Shown: positions 25,079 through 35,663 of the stretch, piece after piece
Numbering within the stretch: the stretch's first letter is position 1
How the letters are laid out: the number at the start of each line of letters is the position of its first letter
Assembly (NCBI RefSeq): GCF_014697355.1
Contig: NZ_JACJRQ010000013.1
Span: 62,001 to 126,000, forward strand
Reading direction: 5' to 3'
DNA from: Nostoc calcicola FACHB-3891
GTDB taxonomy: Bacteria > Cyanobacteriota > Cyanobacteriia > Cyanobacteriales > Nostocaceae
DNA: 64,000 nt
The notes under the pieces: generated by a model
Databases searched by the model: none
What the model saw: only the letters and a program-made list of their open reading frames with translations
Told to the model about the DNA's origin: nothing
Made by a program: the position numbers and the translations under genes

Positions 25079-26182
25079 CTAAACAATATGCTTAAATATT
25101 ACTTTTAATAAATCTCCTTGCGTAAAAGGCTTGGGTAAATAGCCTGATGCTCCGACTAATTTGGCTTTAGCTCTATCTATCAATCCTGATTTCGCCGACA
25201 CCATAATCACGGGTGTATTTTTAAAATGAGAGTGTTTCCGCAGCAAAGAGCAAAGTTCATATCCATCTAAATGAGGCATGGAAATATCTAACAAAATTAT
25301 GTCGGGTTTTGTCCGGATAATCTGCATTAAAGCTTTGAACGAATCGCTGACTCCGATAACCGAAAAAGTTTGCTCATCTAAATAACTTTGAATAGTACTC
25401 AATACCGCAGGACTATCATCAATACAAAAAATTGTGTAGACTTTTTTCTGAGTAGGCGGTTGTACAACTTGCGGACTCGTATTATCGGTAGTATTGAAAA
25501 TGTATGTTCCTGGTTTATTGCCGTTGTATGGTCTGGGCGACTTTTGTGTAGTTTTAGTTTGAGGCTGATTTTTTCGCAAAAATTGCGAGGGTTGTACGGA
25601 AGAAACTGTTGATGTCTGGGTATTAGCTCCTACCCTTACAGAAAAATGTTCTGCGTTGCTTCTGGGCGATTGACATCGTTCAACTAGTAAACGAAGATTC
25701 AGATGACAAAACTTTGGCATATCATCCAAAAAGCTTTCAGGAATAAATTCATAACTTCCCTGTTCTAAGCTCAGAAATGACTCCAAAACTTCTAGTGCTA
25801 ATTGCTCTATCAAAATCGCTGCTTGAGAGGGACTGATATATTTTTGATTGACTAACCAGCAAATAGCCAGATAATCTGGATTTGGTATTGCTTGATTTTC
25901 AATGCCAGTTTCAAATATCGCCCGCAGTTGTTCGTGAATTCCGCGAGGGAGAGTAGAAATTTGCTGACTCAAGCGTTGCAAATTTCTGTAAAGCGGCTCA
26001 AACATTTTCTCTGAGTAGCAAGCATAAATCAGTTTACCCTCATCTACATATATTGACCAAGAACCTGAAGTGCTAAATACTTGCAAACAACCAGTAACAG
26101 ACTTACTCGTGATTTTTTTCAACAGAGATAGGGGTTGGAGTTTTTGGAAAAATCTATATCTACTAATCGGAAGTGTCTTCAT
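25079..26182 (-). CDS. patA: PatA-type response regulator (PATAN domain plus receiver)
   Basis: 367 residues. The N-terminal ~200 form a PATAN/DUF4388-type domain (LKKITSKSVTGCLQVFSTSGSWSIYVDEGKLIYACYSEKMFEPLYRNL). A Gln/Ser/Pro-rich linker follows, then a C-terminal receiver (about 248-367) with DD pair (CIDDSPA), Asp in ILLDISMPHLDGYELC, and Lys in GYLPKPFTQGD. PatA in Anabaena promotes formation of intercalary heterocysts. Orthology with PatA rather than a phototaxis paralogue is likely but not certain. ATG at 26182 with 1.5 kb of non-coding DNA upstream. Confidence 0.8.
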   Translation of the reverse strand: MKTLPISRYRFFQKLQPLSLLKKITSKSVTGCLQVFSTSGSWSIYVDEGKLIYACYSEKMFEPLYRNLQRLSQQISTLPRGIHEQLRAIFETGIENQAIPNPDYLAICWLVNQKYISPSQAAILIEQLALEVLESFLSLEQGSYEFIPESFLDDMPKFCHLNLRLLVERCQSPRSNAEHFSVRVGANTQTSTVSSVQPSQFLRKNQPQTKTTQKSPRPYNGNKPGTYIFNTTDNTSPQVVQPPTQKKVYTIFCIDDSPAVLSTIQSYLDEQTFSVIGVSDSFKALMQIIRTKPDIILLDISMPHLDGYELCSLLRKHSHFKNTPVIMVSAKSGLIDRAKAKLVGASGYLPKPFTQGDLLKVIFKHIV

Positions 26183-27697
26183 TGGGATGGCTCTGGAATA
26201 AAATTAATATTTGCAGGCGAAATTGGTGAATTTCGTTTTCGGAATTCACAGCGACATTAATTAGAAGCACTGTTCAGATAAATATAGCGGTCACATTTAA
26301 GTTAGTACAGAGATTCCACACCCCCCAACTGCTAATTCACCAATCTCTGCTAAGCTATATGCACGAATACAAATAAATCAATCCATATGCTATTGCCCAA
26401 TAGCAAATTGACCCGACTGTTGTCAGGAAATAGTATTTCAAAAATCAGATTGATTTTCTGTATCTTTCGCTAATCTAGCCAATCTAACAGTAACTCAAGT
26501 GCGACGCCCAGACCATTGGCTCTCGCCCATCAGTCACAAAAATATCACTGTTATCCGTATTTTACAGCCGAAAATTACAAGCAATAACTGATGAAAGAAG
26601 AAGCTGAAAAACTGACGTGTAGACACTTTTTTGAGAAGTTTATTCTTGATGGTAACTTCATTAATAAAGTATCCTTTAAAACTCAGTATTCAATCAATTC
26701 AATGTCTTAACTAAGTCGGCACGATAAAATCCATGTATGTTTAGTTCTGTAAAAACTGTGGAATGACCAATTTTTAAGGCATTCACTGATTTTACATTTC
26801 GTAACATAGCTTGATTTTTTAACGCCGTTTACTTAAATTTGCGATCGCAGAACTTCTCTGTATAGGCGACAACAAGGGTTAGCTGATAATTGATGCCTTG
26901 ATGATGTGTAGTGAGACGCACAGGCGACTGAATCAGCACAAGGAAATCTCTTCATAAGTACTGGAAACGGGTTCTAGTGTAGTGTGGGGATAAATAGTCA
27001 CTGTGGACGATTTTGAGTGAGAAATTCAAGAACTGACAGCGAAGTTGTAGAGTTGTGGTACATACCTGAAAGATAGCGATTTTCAGCTAGATGGTAGATA
27101 ACAAGTAATGTACTCACTAAAATTCAGGTTACTATAATTTTCCAAGAAAAATAGCAGAAATATATAAACTTGATGAGAAATAAGTAAAGGAAATATGAAA
27201 ATTAATTAATAGCATTCTCCAGACAATTGTTATAAATGTTTATTTCTTGGGATGTCCGGAAATGCTGAAAATCTATAGTAAAAGTTAACTTGTACGTAAG
27301 AATTTAGAATTGATAATTTCTATTAAACAGAATTCAGGAGTCAGAATGGGCTACGCCCCGCTACGCTAACAGAATTCAGTTGGGTATTCTGACCCAAAAA
27401 GCGGATAGTCTAGCGTAAAGCCTTCTCTTTCAGAGACGCTAACGCGAACGGTATGGCAACTCTTAGAGAGGCTGCTCCAACGCTTAGAGCGAGTCTTCTC
27501 CCAAGGGGAGAAGCCAAGGGCGAAGAAGTGTCGCGTCTTGATTCTGGCTCCTGTTAGCGTAGCAGGGCGTAGCCCATTCTGACTGCTGAATTCTTCTATC
27601 TTGTCAGAGTTGTTTCAAAAATCAAATAGGAGTCCTATATAAGTCACTTGATATATCTGGGAATACTAAATCCAGCAATTTTGAGGATGAGCGCAGT
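26183..27697. other. 1.5-kb intergenic region between divergent regulators
   Basis: Lies between patA (minus) and the giant kinase (plus). Holds a 266-bp foldback element (27329-27594) and a possible 39-codon ORF (26591-26710, charged N-terminus, no homology noted). The rest is AT-rich and unexplained. Long leaders with several promoters are known upstream of patA in Anabaena, but none could be placed here. Confidence 0.5.
27329..27594. mobile_element. 266-bp foldback element with ~43-bp terminal inverted repeats
   Basis: Left end AGAATTCAGGAGTCAGAATG.. and its inverted right end match at nearly every position for about 43 bp, through the GGGCTACGCCC.GCTACGCTAACAG block. The interior carries shorter palindromes (cttctcc/ggagaag) and no ORF. 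A shortened relative is at 40371-40457. Confidence 0.8.
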
Positions 27698-30600
27698 ATG
27701 ATCGGCACTCTTGTCAGTATTCCCGGATATCGCATCACTGAAGAACTCTACAATGGTTCGAGAACACTGGTTTATCGAGCAGTTCGAGAAACTGACTTAT
27801 TCCCGGTAGTCATTAAACTGCTGAAAAATCCTTATCCTAGTTTCAGCGAACTCTTGTCGTTTCGCAATCAATACACCATTGCTAAAAATATTAATTCTTC
27901 TTTAATTGTTCAAACTTATAGCTTGGAAGCTTACCAAAATGGCTATGCATTGGTGATGGAAGATTTTGGGGGAACTTCCCTGAAGAATTATTTCACCAAA
28001 AATAATATTACGTCTATACAAGAATTTTTAGAAATAGCGATCGCACTCTGCAACATTTTAGATGTCCTCTACCGCAAGGGCATTATTCATAAAGACATCA
28101 AACCGAGCAATATATTAATTAATCCCGAAACCAAACAAGTTAAATTAATTGACTTTAGTATCGCATGTTTATTACCGCGAGAAACCCAAACATTGATTAA
28201 TCCCAATGTTTTAGAAGGGACACTAGCTTACATTTCCCCAGAACAAACAGGTAGAATGAATCGGGGGATTAATTATCGCACAGACTTCTATTCACTCGGT
28301 GTAACTTTCTACGAATTACTTACAGGAGAGTTACCTTTTGCTTCAAATGATCCAATGGAATTAGTGCATTGTCACATTGCTAAACCAACACCCGATTTCA
28401 GGGAAAAGCGAAGAGAGATTCCCCAAGTAATCAGTGATATTGTCATGAAATTGATGGCGAAGAATGCTGAAGATAGATATCAGAGTGCATTGGGACTGAA
28501 ATTTGATTTAGAAAAATGTTTGCATCAGCTACAAGTTGATGGTGTAATTGAAGATTTTGAAATTGCGAGTAGGGATGTGTGCGATCGCTTCATCATCCCC
28601 GATAAGCTTTATGGCAGAGAAACCGAAGTCTCAACCCTCCTGCAAGCCTTTGATAGAGTTAGCCTTGGCGCAACAGAAATAATGCTGGTTGCTGGGTTTT
28701 CGGGGATTGGCAAAACAGCGGTTGTCAACGAAGTACATAAGCCGATTGTACGGCAACGCGGCTACTTCATCAAAGGTAAATACGACCAATTTAACCGCAA
28801 CATCCCCTTCAGCGCCTTTGTGCAAGCCTTCCGAGATTTAATGGAGCAACTGCTGAGTGAAAATGATACTCAGATGGGGGAGTGGAAAGACAAAATCCTC
28901 TGTGCTTTAGGTGAAAATGGGCAAGTCCTAATAGAAGTCATTCCCGAACTAGAGCAGATTATCGGCAAACAACCAGCAGTCCCAGAACTCTCAGGTAGTG
29001 CCACCCAAAACCGCTTCAACTTGCTATTTGTGAAATTCATTGCGGTGTTCGCTACACTAGAACATCCATTAGTGGTGTTCCTCGATGACTTGCAGTGGGC
29101 AGATTCAGCTTCATTGAAGCTCATGCAAGTCTTGATAAGTCAAAGCGAGGTGGGTCACCTGCTGATGATTGGGGCATACCGAGATAACGAAGTCTTTCCC
29201 ACTCATCCCCTAATGCTGACACTGGAGGAGATGAAGAAAGCCTCAGCAACTATCAGTACCCTTATCCTCGCTCCGTTAAGTCAATCTCAGATTGATTGTT
29301 TGGTTGCCGACACCCTCAGTTGTTCTACAGTTGTAGCGCAACCCCTGGCAGAGTTAGTCTATCAAAAAACCAAAGGCAACCCCTTCTTTGCTACCCAATT
29401 TCTCAGAGCTTTGCATCAGGAGGGCTACATTGCTTATAACCTGCAAGTAGGACACTGGCAGTGCGATATGGTATCAGTGAAATTGCTCTCGCTTACTGAT
29501 GATGTAGTCCAGTTCATGGCGCGGCAATTACAAAAGTTGCCAGAAGTTACTCAAGAGATACTGAAGTTGGCTGCTTGTGTGGGGGCACAGTTCGATCTGG
29601 AAACATTGGCGATCGTTTCAGAACAATCAGCAACCGATGTCGCAACAGTATTGTGGAAAGCCTTGGAGGAAGGCTTGATTTTACCCACGAGTCAGATTTA
29701 CAAGTTTTTTCAGGGTGTCCAAAAGTCTGAGACAGAACAGACAGTTAATCCGACCTATCGTTTCCTGCACGATCGCGTCCAGCAAGCAGCTTACTCTCTG
29801 ATTCCTGACGACCAAAAGCAAGCTACTCATCTCAAAATTGGGCAATTGTTATTGCAAAATACGCCACCTGAAGCCCTAGAACTCAATGTTTTTGATATTG
29901 TTAATCAGTTGAACAATGGAATTGCTCTGATAGATCGAATCGGCGATCGCTATGAGTTAGCTCAGTTGAATCTGATTGCTGGCAAAAAAGCAAAAGTTTC
30001 CACAGCTTATAAGGCAGCCATTAAATATTGCGCGATCGCTATGGAAATGCTTCCCGAAGATAGTTGGGAAACTGCCTACGACCTCACATTTAAGCTTTAT
30101 CGGGAATGTGCAGAGTGTGAATACATCACAGGGCGCTTTGACGAGGCAGAACAACTATTACATCGAGCATTACAGTACGTTGAGAATAAATTCGATCTAG
30201 CAGAGATTTATGGTCTGCAACTAGCCCTGAGATCCAATCAGGGAGAGCATCTACTCGCCAGTTATGAGGCTGCACTGAGTGGCTTGGGTGTGATGGGCAT
30301 GAGCATTCCGGCAAGGGATGAAGGTCAGCAAGCGCTAATTGCAACCACACTCCAGGAAATCCAGTTCAAACTGGAAACTGTGCAACCCGCAGATTTATCT
30401 GACTTACCTGCGATGACCGATCCGGCGAAGAAAGTATGTATGTCAATCCTCCCCAATCTCTGGGGAGCTGCTTATGTTGGTGGTAATCAAGCGTTGACAA
30501 TTCTGAGCATCCTTTTGATGGTTCATACTTCATTAACCTATGGCAATACCGAAAGTTCGGGGTGTGCTTACTGTTTGTATGGAATGATGCTCACGATTCA

Positions 30601-33535
30601 GGGAAACTATCGAAGTGCTTATGAGTTCGCTACGTTGGGGCGAAAGCTCGATCGCCAATTCAATAGCATCAAGTTCATTCCCAAAACCAATAACGTTTTT
30701 GGTCATACAATTAACCCCTACAATAGACCACTGGTTGAAAACGTCGCAGTTTACCAACAATCTTTCCAGACCAGTTATGAAACAGGTGACATTGGGTTTG
30801 GCATCTGGGCAGTAATATGCCTCATTTGGACGATGCTGTTGAAGGGCGATTGCCTATCAGAAGTGTATGGCGAAACAGAAAAATACTTGAGCTATGTGCA
30901 ACAAGTAAATAACGTGAATATGACGCATACATTTAACCTACAGCAGCAATTTCTTTTACACCTGCAAGGTTTGTTGGCAGAACCCGATCTACTGGTTAAT
31001 CATACCGAGAACAGGATTCTCTGCCTTGATGTTTGGCAGAAGAATAATTTTGAAGCTGGGATCAATTGGTATTGCTTCTTGAAAATCCAGCTATTGTACT
31101 TGTATGGTCGCTATGCCGATGCCCTAGAAGTCGCTGCCATTGCTGAAAAAACGCTGGCTTCTAATCTTGGTCTGTTTCCCATCGTTCTGTTCCACTTCTA
31201 TTACCCGCTGAGTTTAGCCGCGCTTTATCCAGAAGCAACACCAGAGAATCAACAGCACTACTGGGATGTGATGCAGCAGCACCGACAGCTTCTAGAAACC
31301 TGGACGCAGACTTGTCCAGAGAACTTTTTGCATCAATCGCTGTTGCTTGGGGCTGAAATGGCAAGAGTTTCTGGTGACTACGTAGATGCGATCGCCTATT
31401 ACGATCGCGCCATTACCGCAGCCAAAGAAAATCACTTTACTCAAATTGAAGCACTCGCCAACGAACTAGCAGCAAAGTTTTACCTGGAGTGGGGTAAGGA
31501 TCGGATTGCTCAGGAGTATATTACTCAAGCCTACTATGCCTATGCTCGCTGGGGTGCAAAAGCCAAAGTCGCCGACTTGGAAAAACGCTATCCCCAATTA
31601 CTTGCTCTCATATTACAGCAAACCCGTTCTCCCCTTTCCACTAACGAAACTATCTTCGGTTTGGGAAGTGTTACATCAAGCAGTTCGGCTACTTGTAGCA
31701 GCAGTGTCTCAGATACCCTAGATTTAAAAGCTATTTTCAAAGCTTCCCAAACCATCTCAGGTGAAATCGAACTCGAAAAATTGCTCTCCTCGTTGCTTTC
31801 CATCGTCATCGAAGATGCAGGGGCTGATAAATGTGTGTTAATGCTGTTGCGAGACAAGCGCTTGTTGGTCAAAGGGTTGATTGTTCAGGGGGCACAACCA
31901 ATCGTATTGCAGCGGCTTCCGGTTGAAGACAGCCAGGACATTCCCCTGAAGCTGATTTACAAAGTCAAGCACAACAGGCAGACTGTTGTCCTGGTGAATG
32001 CCACAGCAGATCCGACTTTAGCCAACGATCCCTATATTGTTCGTCAGCAGCCTAAGAGTATCTTGTGTTGCCCGATTTTGCATCAAGGGAAATTGATGGG
32101 CATTTTATATCTAGAAAATAGTTTAGCAACGGGAGCGTTCACCAGCGATCGCGTCGAACTGCTGAATTTACTCTGCGCCCAAGCCGCAATTTCTCTAGAA
32201 AATGCCCGACTTTATGAACTTTCTCAGAAATATGCCCAACAGCTAGAGCAGTCATTTGCCGAATTGAGTGCGAGTAACTCTCGCTTTGAGAAACTTGTAG
32301 ATAATGTTCCTGGGGTTGTTTATCAGTACCAGATATTTGCTGATGGTGCAATGTCTCTAACCTACATCAGCAGAGAATGTGATGAACTATACGAAATCAC
32401 AGCCGAACAAGCGATCGCTAATGTGCAGTTGCTTTTAGAGAGAATACATCCAGATGATGACGCAAGTTACCAGCAGTCTGTTACTAACTCAATGCAAACC
32501 CTAACTCCTTTTGAGTGGTCGGGGCGAATTATTACACCATCTGGGATTATTAAATGGATTCACGCCGAAGCTCGAATAGAACAAAAAGCCAATGGAACTG
32601 TAGTTTGGGATGGATTGTTGTTGGATATTAGCCAAGGCAAACTTGCCGAAGCCGAACTTCAACAAAAAGCACAAGAGCTAGAAACTGCTTTACAAAACCT
32701 GCAACAAGCCCAATTACAAATGATCCAAAGTGAAAAAATGTCTGCTTTGGGTAACTTAGTGGCTGGTGTCGCTCACGAAATGAATAATCCTTTAGGTTTT
32801 ATTGCTGCCAGTATTAAACAAGCTAAACCTACTTTTGCCGATCTTGTGGAACACTTGAAACTCTATCAAAAAACTTTATCCCATAAGAGTGAAGAAATCA
32901 TCGACCACGAGTCAGAAATTGATTTGGAATATAGCTTAGAAGACTTGCCCAAAATGCTTGATTCCATGACAATCGCGTGCGATAGACTCAAAAATATCAG
33001 CACTAGTTTACGTACTTTTTCTCGTGCCGATCGCGATTACAAAGTGCCGTTTGATATTCACGAAGGTATTGATAGCACCATTCTCATTCTCAAACATCGC
33101 CTGAAAGCAAACGAACAACGTCCGGCGATCGCAGTTGTCACCAACTACGGTAATTTACCTCAAATTCAATGTTTTCCTGGGCAATTAAACCAGGTATTCA
33201 TGAATATTATAGCGAATGGTATTGATGCATTAGATGAATCTAATAATGGACGAAGTTTTGAGGAAATTAAAGCCAATCCTAACTGCATTACAATTACAAC
33301 TTCACTGGAAAATAATCTAGTTAAAATTGCCATTGCCGATAATGGTAAGGGGATGAGTGAATTAGTTAAACAAAAAATATTCGACCATTTATTTACTACC
33401 AAAACTGTAGGAAAAGGGACGGGTTTAGGACTGGCCATCGCTCGACAAATTGTCGAAGAAACCCACAACGGTAAGTTGAGTTGCAACTCTGTTCTGGGTG
33501 AAGGTACAGAATTTATTATTGAAATTCCAGTGTAA
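27698..33535 (+). CDS. Giant hybrid Ser/Thr kinase - AAA ATPase - TPR-like - GAF - PAS - histidine kinase
   Basis: 1945 residues, no membrane segment. Order: Hanks kinase (1-280; Lys40, HKDIKPSN with Asp133, LIDFS in place of DFG); AAA/STAND-type ATPase (about 300-500; Walker A in GFSGIGKT about 334-341, Walker B VVFLDDLQWAD); long helical TPR-like region (about 600-1330); GAF (about 1342-1505); coiled coil and PAS (about 1530-1650); HisKA with His1693 (VAGVAHEMNNPL); HATPase with N-box NIIANGIDALDE and G-box GKGTGLGLAI. The family is expanded in heterocystous cyanobacteria (HstK-like). Two phosphotransfer chemistries in one chain; targets unknown. ATG at 27698. Confidence 0.94.
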   Translation: MIGTLVSIPGYRITEELYNGSRTLVYRAVRETDLFPVVIKLLKNPYPSFSELLSFRNQYTIAKNINSSLIVQTYSLEAYQNGYALVMEDFGGTSLKNYFTKNNITSIQEFLEIAIALCNILDVLYRKGIIHKDIKPSNILINPETKQVKLIDFSIACLLPRETQTLINPNVLEGTLAYISPEQTGRMNRGINYRTDFYSLGVTFYELLTGELPFASNDPMELVHCHIAKPTPDFREKRREIPQVISDIVMKLMAKNAEDRYQSALGLKFDLEKCLHQLQVDGVIEDFEIASRDVCDRFIIPDKLYGRETEVSTLLQAFDRVSLGATEIMLVAGFSGIGKTAVVNEVHKPIVRQRGYFIKGKYDQFNRNIPFSAFVQAFRDLMEQLLSENDTQMGEWKDKILCALGENGQVLIEVIPELEQIIGKQPAVPELSGSATQNRFNLLFVKFIAVFATLEHPLVVFLDDLQWADSASLKLMQVLISQSEVGHLLMIGAYRDNEVFPTHPLMLTLEEMKKASATISTLILAPLSQSQIDCLVADTLSCSTVVAQPLAELVYQKTKGNPFFATQFLRALHQEGYIAYNLQVGHWQCDMVSVKLLSLTDDVVQFMARQLQKLPEVTQEILKLAACVGAQFDLETLAIVSEQSATDVATVLWKALEEGLILPTSQIYKFFQGVQKSETEQTVNPTYRFLHDRVQQAAYSLIPDDQKQATHLKIGQLLLQNTPPEALELNVFDIVNQLNNGIALIDRIGDRYELAQLNLIAGKKAKVSTAYKAAIKYCAIAMEMLPEDSWETAYDLTFKLYRECAECEYITGRFDEAEQLLHRALQYVENKFDLAEIYGLQLALRSNQGEHLLASYEAALSGLGVMGMSIPARDEGQQALIATTLQEIQFKLETVQPADLSDLPAMTDPAKKVCMSILPNLWGAAYVGGNQALTILSILLMVHTSLTYGNTESSGCAYCLYGMMLTIQGNYRSAYEFATLGRKLDRQFNSIKFIPKTNNVFGHTINPYNRPLVENVAVYQQSFQTSYETGDIGFGIWAVICLIWTMLLKGDCLSEVYGETEKYLSYVQQVNNVNMTHTFNLQQQFLLHLQGLLAEPDLLVNHTENRILCLDVWQKNNFEAGINWYCFLKIQLLYLYGRYADALEVAAIAEKTLASNLGLFPIVLFHFYYPLSLAALYPEATPENQQHYWDVMQQHRQLLETWTQTCPENFLHQSLLLGAEMARVSGDYVDAIAYYDRAITAAKENHFTQIEALANELAAKFYLEWGKDRIAQEYITQAYYAYARWGAKAKVADLEKRYPQLLALILQQTRSPLSTNETIFGLGSVTSSSSATCSSSVSDTLDLKAIFKASQTISGEIELEKLLSSLLSIVIEDAGADKCVLMLLRDKRLLVKGLIVQGAQPIVLQRLPVEDSQDIPLKLIYKVKHNRQTVVLVNATADPTLANDPYIVRQQPKSILCCPILHQGKLMGILYLENSLATGAFTSDRVELLNLLCAQAAISLENARLYELSQKYAQQLEQSFAELSASNSRFEKLVDNVPGVVYQYQIFADGAMSLTYISRECDELYEITAEQAIANVQLLLERIHPDDDASYQQSVTNSMQTLTPFEWSGRIITPSGIIKWIHAEARIEQKANGTVVWDGLLLDISQGKLAEAELQQKAQELETALQNLQQAQLQMIQSEKMSALGNLVAGVAHEMNNPLGFIAASIKQAKPTFADLVEHLKLYQKTLSHKSEEIIDHESEIDLEYSLEDLPKMLDSMTIACDRLKNISTSLRTFSRADRDYKVPFDIHEGIDSTILILKHRLKANEQRPAIAVVTNYGNLPQIQCFPGQLNQVFMNIIANGIDALDESNNGRSFEEIKANPNCITITTSLENNLVKIAIADNGKGMSELVKQKIFDHLFTTKTVGKGTGLGLAIARQIVEETHNGKLSCNSVLGEGTEFIIEIPV

Positions 33536-33841
33536 TTTTTGACTTTGGTTTTTACTCAGCACTTTGCCACACCTATAAGTTCGATGAAGAAGGGGAAGGG
33601 GGAAGGGGAAGGGGGAAGGGGAAAAGGGAAAGGGGGAAGGGGGAAAGGTTAAATTTATGCCTTTACCCCTGTTTTAATTCTTACCCTTTACCCTTTTCCC
33701 CTGTTTTTAATTCTTACTCTTTAACCTTTTCCCCTTACCCCTTTCCCTTTCCCCCTTCCCCCTTTCCCCTTCCCCCTTCTCGGTAAGTGTTAGATATTTA
33801 GCTCACGCAGAGGCGCCCAGGCGCAAAGAAAGAGTTTAGTT
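33536..33841. repeat. Polypurine/polypyrimidine mirror block (about 33584-33782)
   Basis: About 70 bp of (GGGGAA)n-like purine sequence is followed by more than 100 bp of CCCCTT-rich complement, so the 306-bp gap can form a very long hairpin and perhaps triplex DNA. A gcagaggcgc repeat stretch follows (33803-33832), ending 10 bp before the next start codon. No gene. Confidence 0.85.
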
Positions 33842-35443
33842 ATGCGGTATCTCAAAGTGGCTCAAAATAAGTTGCGGTTTTTTATTGTCGTTTTGTTAAT
33901 GGTGGGCATTTTTTTTCGTTTTTTTAACCTTGATGGGAAGGTTTATTGGCATGATGAGACTTTTACTTCGTTGCGGATTTCTGGATATACGGTAAATGAA
34001 GTAAAACAACAAATATTTAATGGCCGTGTAATTACTAAAGAAAGTTTTGTCAAATTCCAAGGTTTGAATGTAGAAAAAGGCTTAGTTAACACAATTAAGT
34101 CTTTAGAAGTTGAAGATCCACAGCATCCTCCGCTGTATTATGTAATCGCTCGGTTTTGGGTGGGAATTTTTGGCAATTCGGTGACGGCCATTAGAAGTTT
34201 ATCTGCGTTGATTAGCTTGTTAATTTTTCCCAGTATTTATTGGTTATGTCGAGAATTATTTAGAACACAGTTATGGATATCGGAGATTGCGATCGCACTT
34301 ATGGCAATCTCTCCTATTCATCTAGTATACGCCCAAGAAGCACGAGAATATATTCTCTGGATAGTCACTATATTATTATGCAATGCCTCATTGTTACGAG
34401 CATTAAGATTGCAATCAACACATCAACCAGCACGTATATTAAATTGGGGAATTTATGCACTAACTTTGACAATTAGTCTTTATACGTTTTTATTGAGTGG
34501 ATTTTTAGCAATTGCTCATGGAATTTATGTAATTATCACTGCCAGATTTAGGTTAACTGCGACGGTGAAAGCTTATTTCCTAGCATCGATAGCAGGATTT
34601 TTAGCCTTCGCGCATTGGATGTTAGTTGTAATAACCAACTTTTTACAATTTAATAGTTCAACAGCCTGGACAAATATACAGTTTCCCCTAGAGGCTTTAA
34701 TTAAATCTTGGCTTTTACAGTTGAGCCGGATTTTTATCGATTTAAACTTTGGCTTTGAAAATCCACTTAGCTATGTAATAACACCAGTTTTTTTAATCTT
34801 AATTGCATATTCAATTTATTTTCTTTGTCGAACAACTAATTACAAAATATGCTGGTTTATTCTAATATTAATTCTGATTCCTGCTCTACCACTAATACTA
34901 CCAGACTTAATTTTTGGCGGTATACGCTCACTTTCCGAACGCTATTTATTACCTTCTTATTTAGGTATCCAATTAGCTATTACGTATCTATTAGCTACCC
35001 AGATAAAAAATGAGAGTGTTATACGCCGAAGAATCTGGCAAACTATCGTGGGATTATTAATTATTTGTGGACTAGTTTCTTATGGAGTGAATTCTCAAGC
35101 AGAAACATGGTGGAGTAAAGTTATTAGCTATGGTAATCCACAAGTTGCCAAAATTATTAATCAGTCCGATCTTCCTTTGTTGATTAGTGATGCTTCGGGA
35201 ATAAATTATGGTAATGTCTTTTCTCTCAGCTATCTTTTACAGCCAAAAGTACACTTTTAGTTAGTAAAAGACCAAACTATCCCAAATATTTCTGACGTTT
35301 TCACTGATATTTTTCTACTCAATCCTTCAGATATCTGGCGTCAGAAAATAGAAGCAGCTTATAATTGTGCAACAAAAATTGTATACAGCGACAATCATTA
35401 CTTGGTTTGGAAAGTAGTCCTAAATCAGAGTTCATATAGCTAA
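33842..35443 (+). pseudogene. GT39/ArnT-like membrane glycosyltransferase with an in-frame amber codon
   Basis: From the ATG at 33842 the frame runs 472 codons to TAG at 35258-35260, then continues open in the same frame for 60 codons (LVKDQTIPNISDVFTDIFLLNPSDIWRQ...) to TAA at 35441. The joined product would have 532 residues, normal for this class. It has about ten membrane segments and the class motifs WHDETFTSLR (luminal Asp) and EDPQHPPLYYVI. Such enzymes transfer sugars from polyprenyl-phosphate donors. The stop replaces what is probably a Gln (CAG to TAG). The truncated form lacks only the soluble tail, so partial function is possible. Confidence 0.8.
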
Positions 35444-35466
35444 TAACTAAATTAGTTTTAGCTTTC

Positions 35467-35570
35467 ATACTATTTCACTTTAATAATGATACAAACATGT
35501 TGGTCAGGGCACGGCAGTGCCGTGCCCCTACGAGAAATTATGTGTATCAAGGTTTTAGTGAAATGGTATC
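35467..35570. mobile_element. MITE-like element, TIR ATACYATTTCACT, palindromic core
   Basis: Left end atactatttcactttaat and inverted right end ataccatttcactaaaac, both continuing to a TGATACA block. The core is the GGGCACGGC/GCCGTGCCC palindrome ending in CCCCTAC. A right-end half copy with its own core is at 40174-40240. Confidence 0.6.
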
Positions 35571-35663
35571 ACAGCAGGAACTGAAGACCTTGAATGAAAT
35601 TATACTAGTATAATTAGCTAGTTTTTTGTAAAAATTATACAAATTTACTTATTTAATTTGTCT

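Noticed and set aside
26591-26710. 39-codon ORF between patA and the giant kinase
   Set aside because: Has an ATG and a charged start, but no recognisable family and no clear ribosome-binding site; too weak to list as a gene.
35258-35260. TAG as a recoded (pyrrolysine-like) codon
   Set aside because: Cyanobacteria have no known amber recoding; a simple nonsense mutation or sequencing error is more likely.
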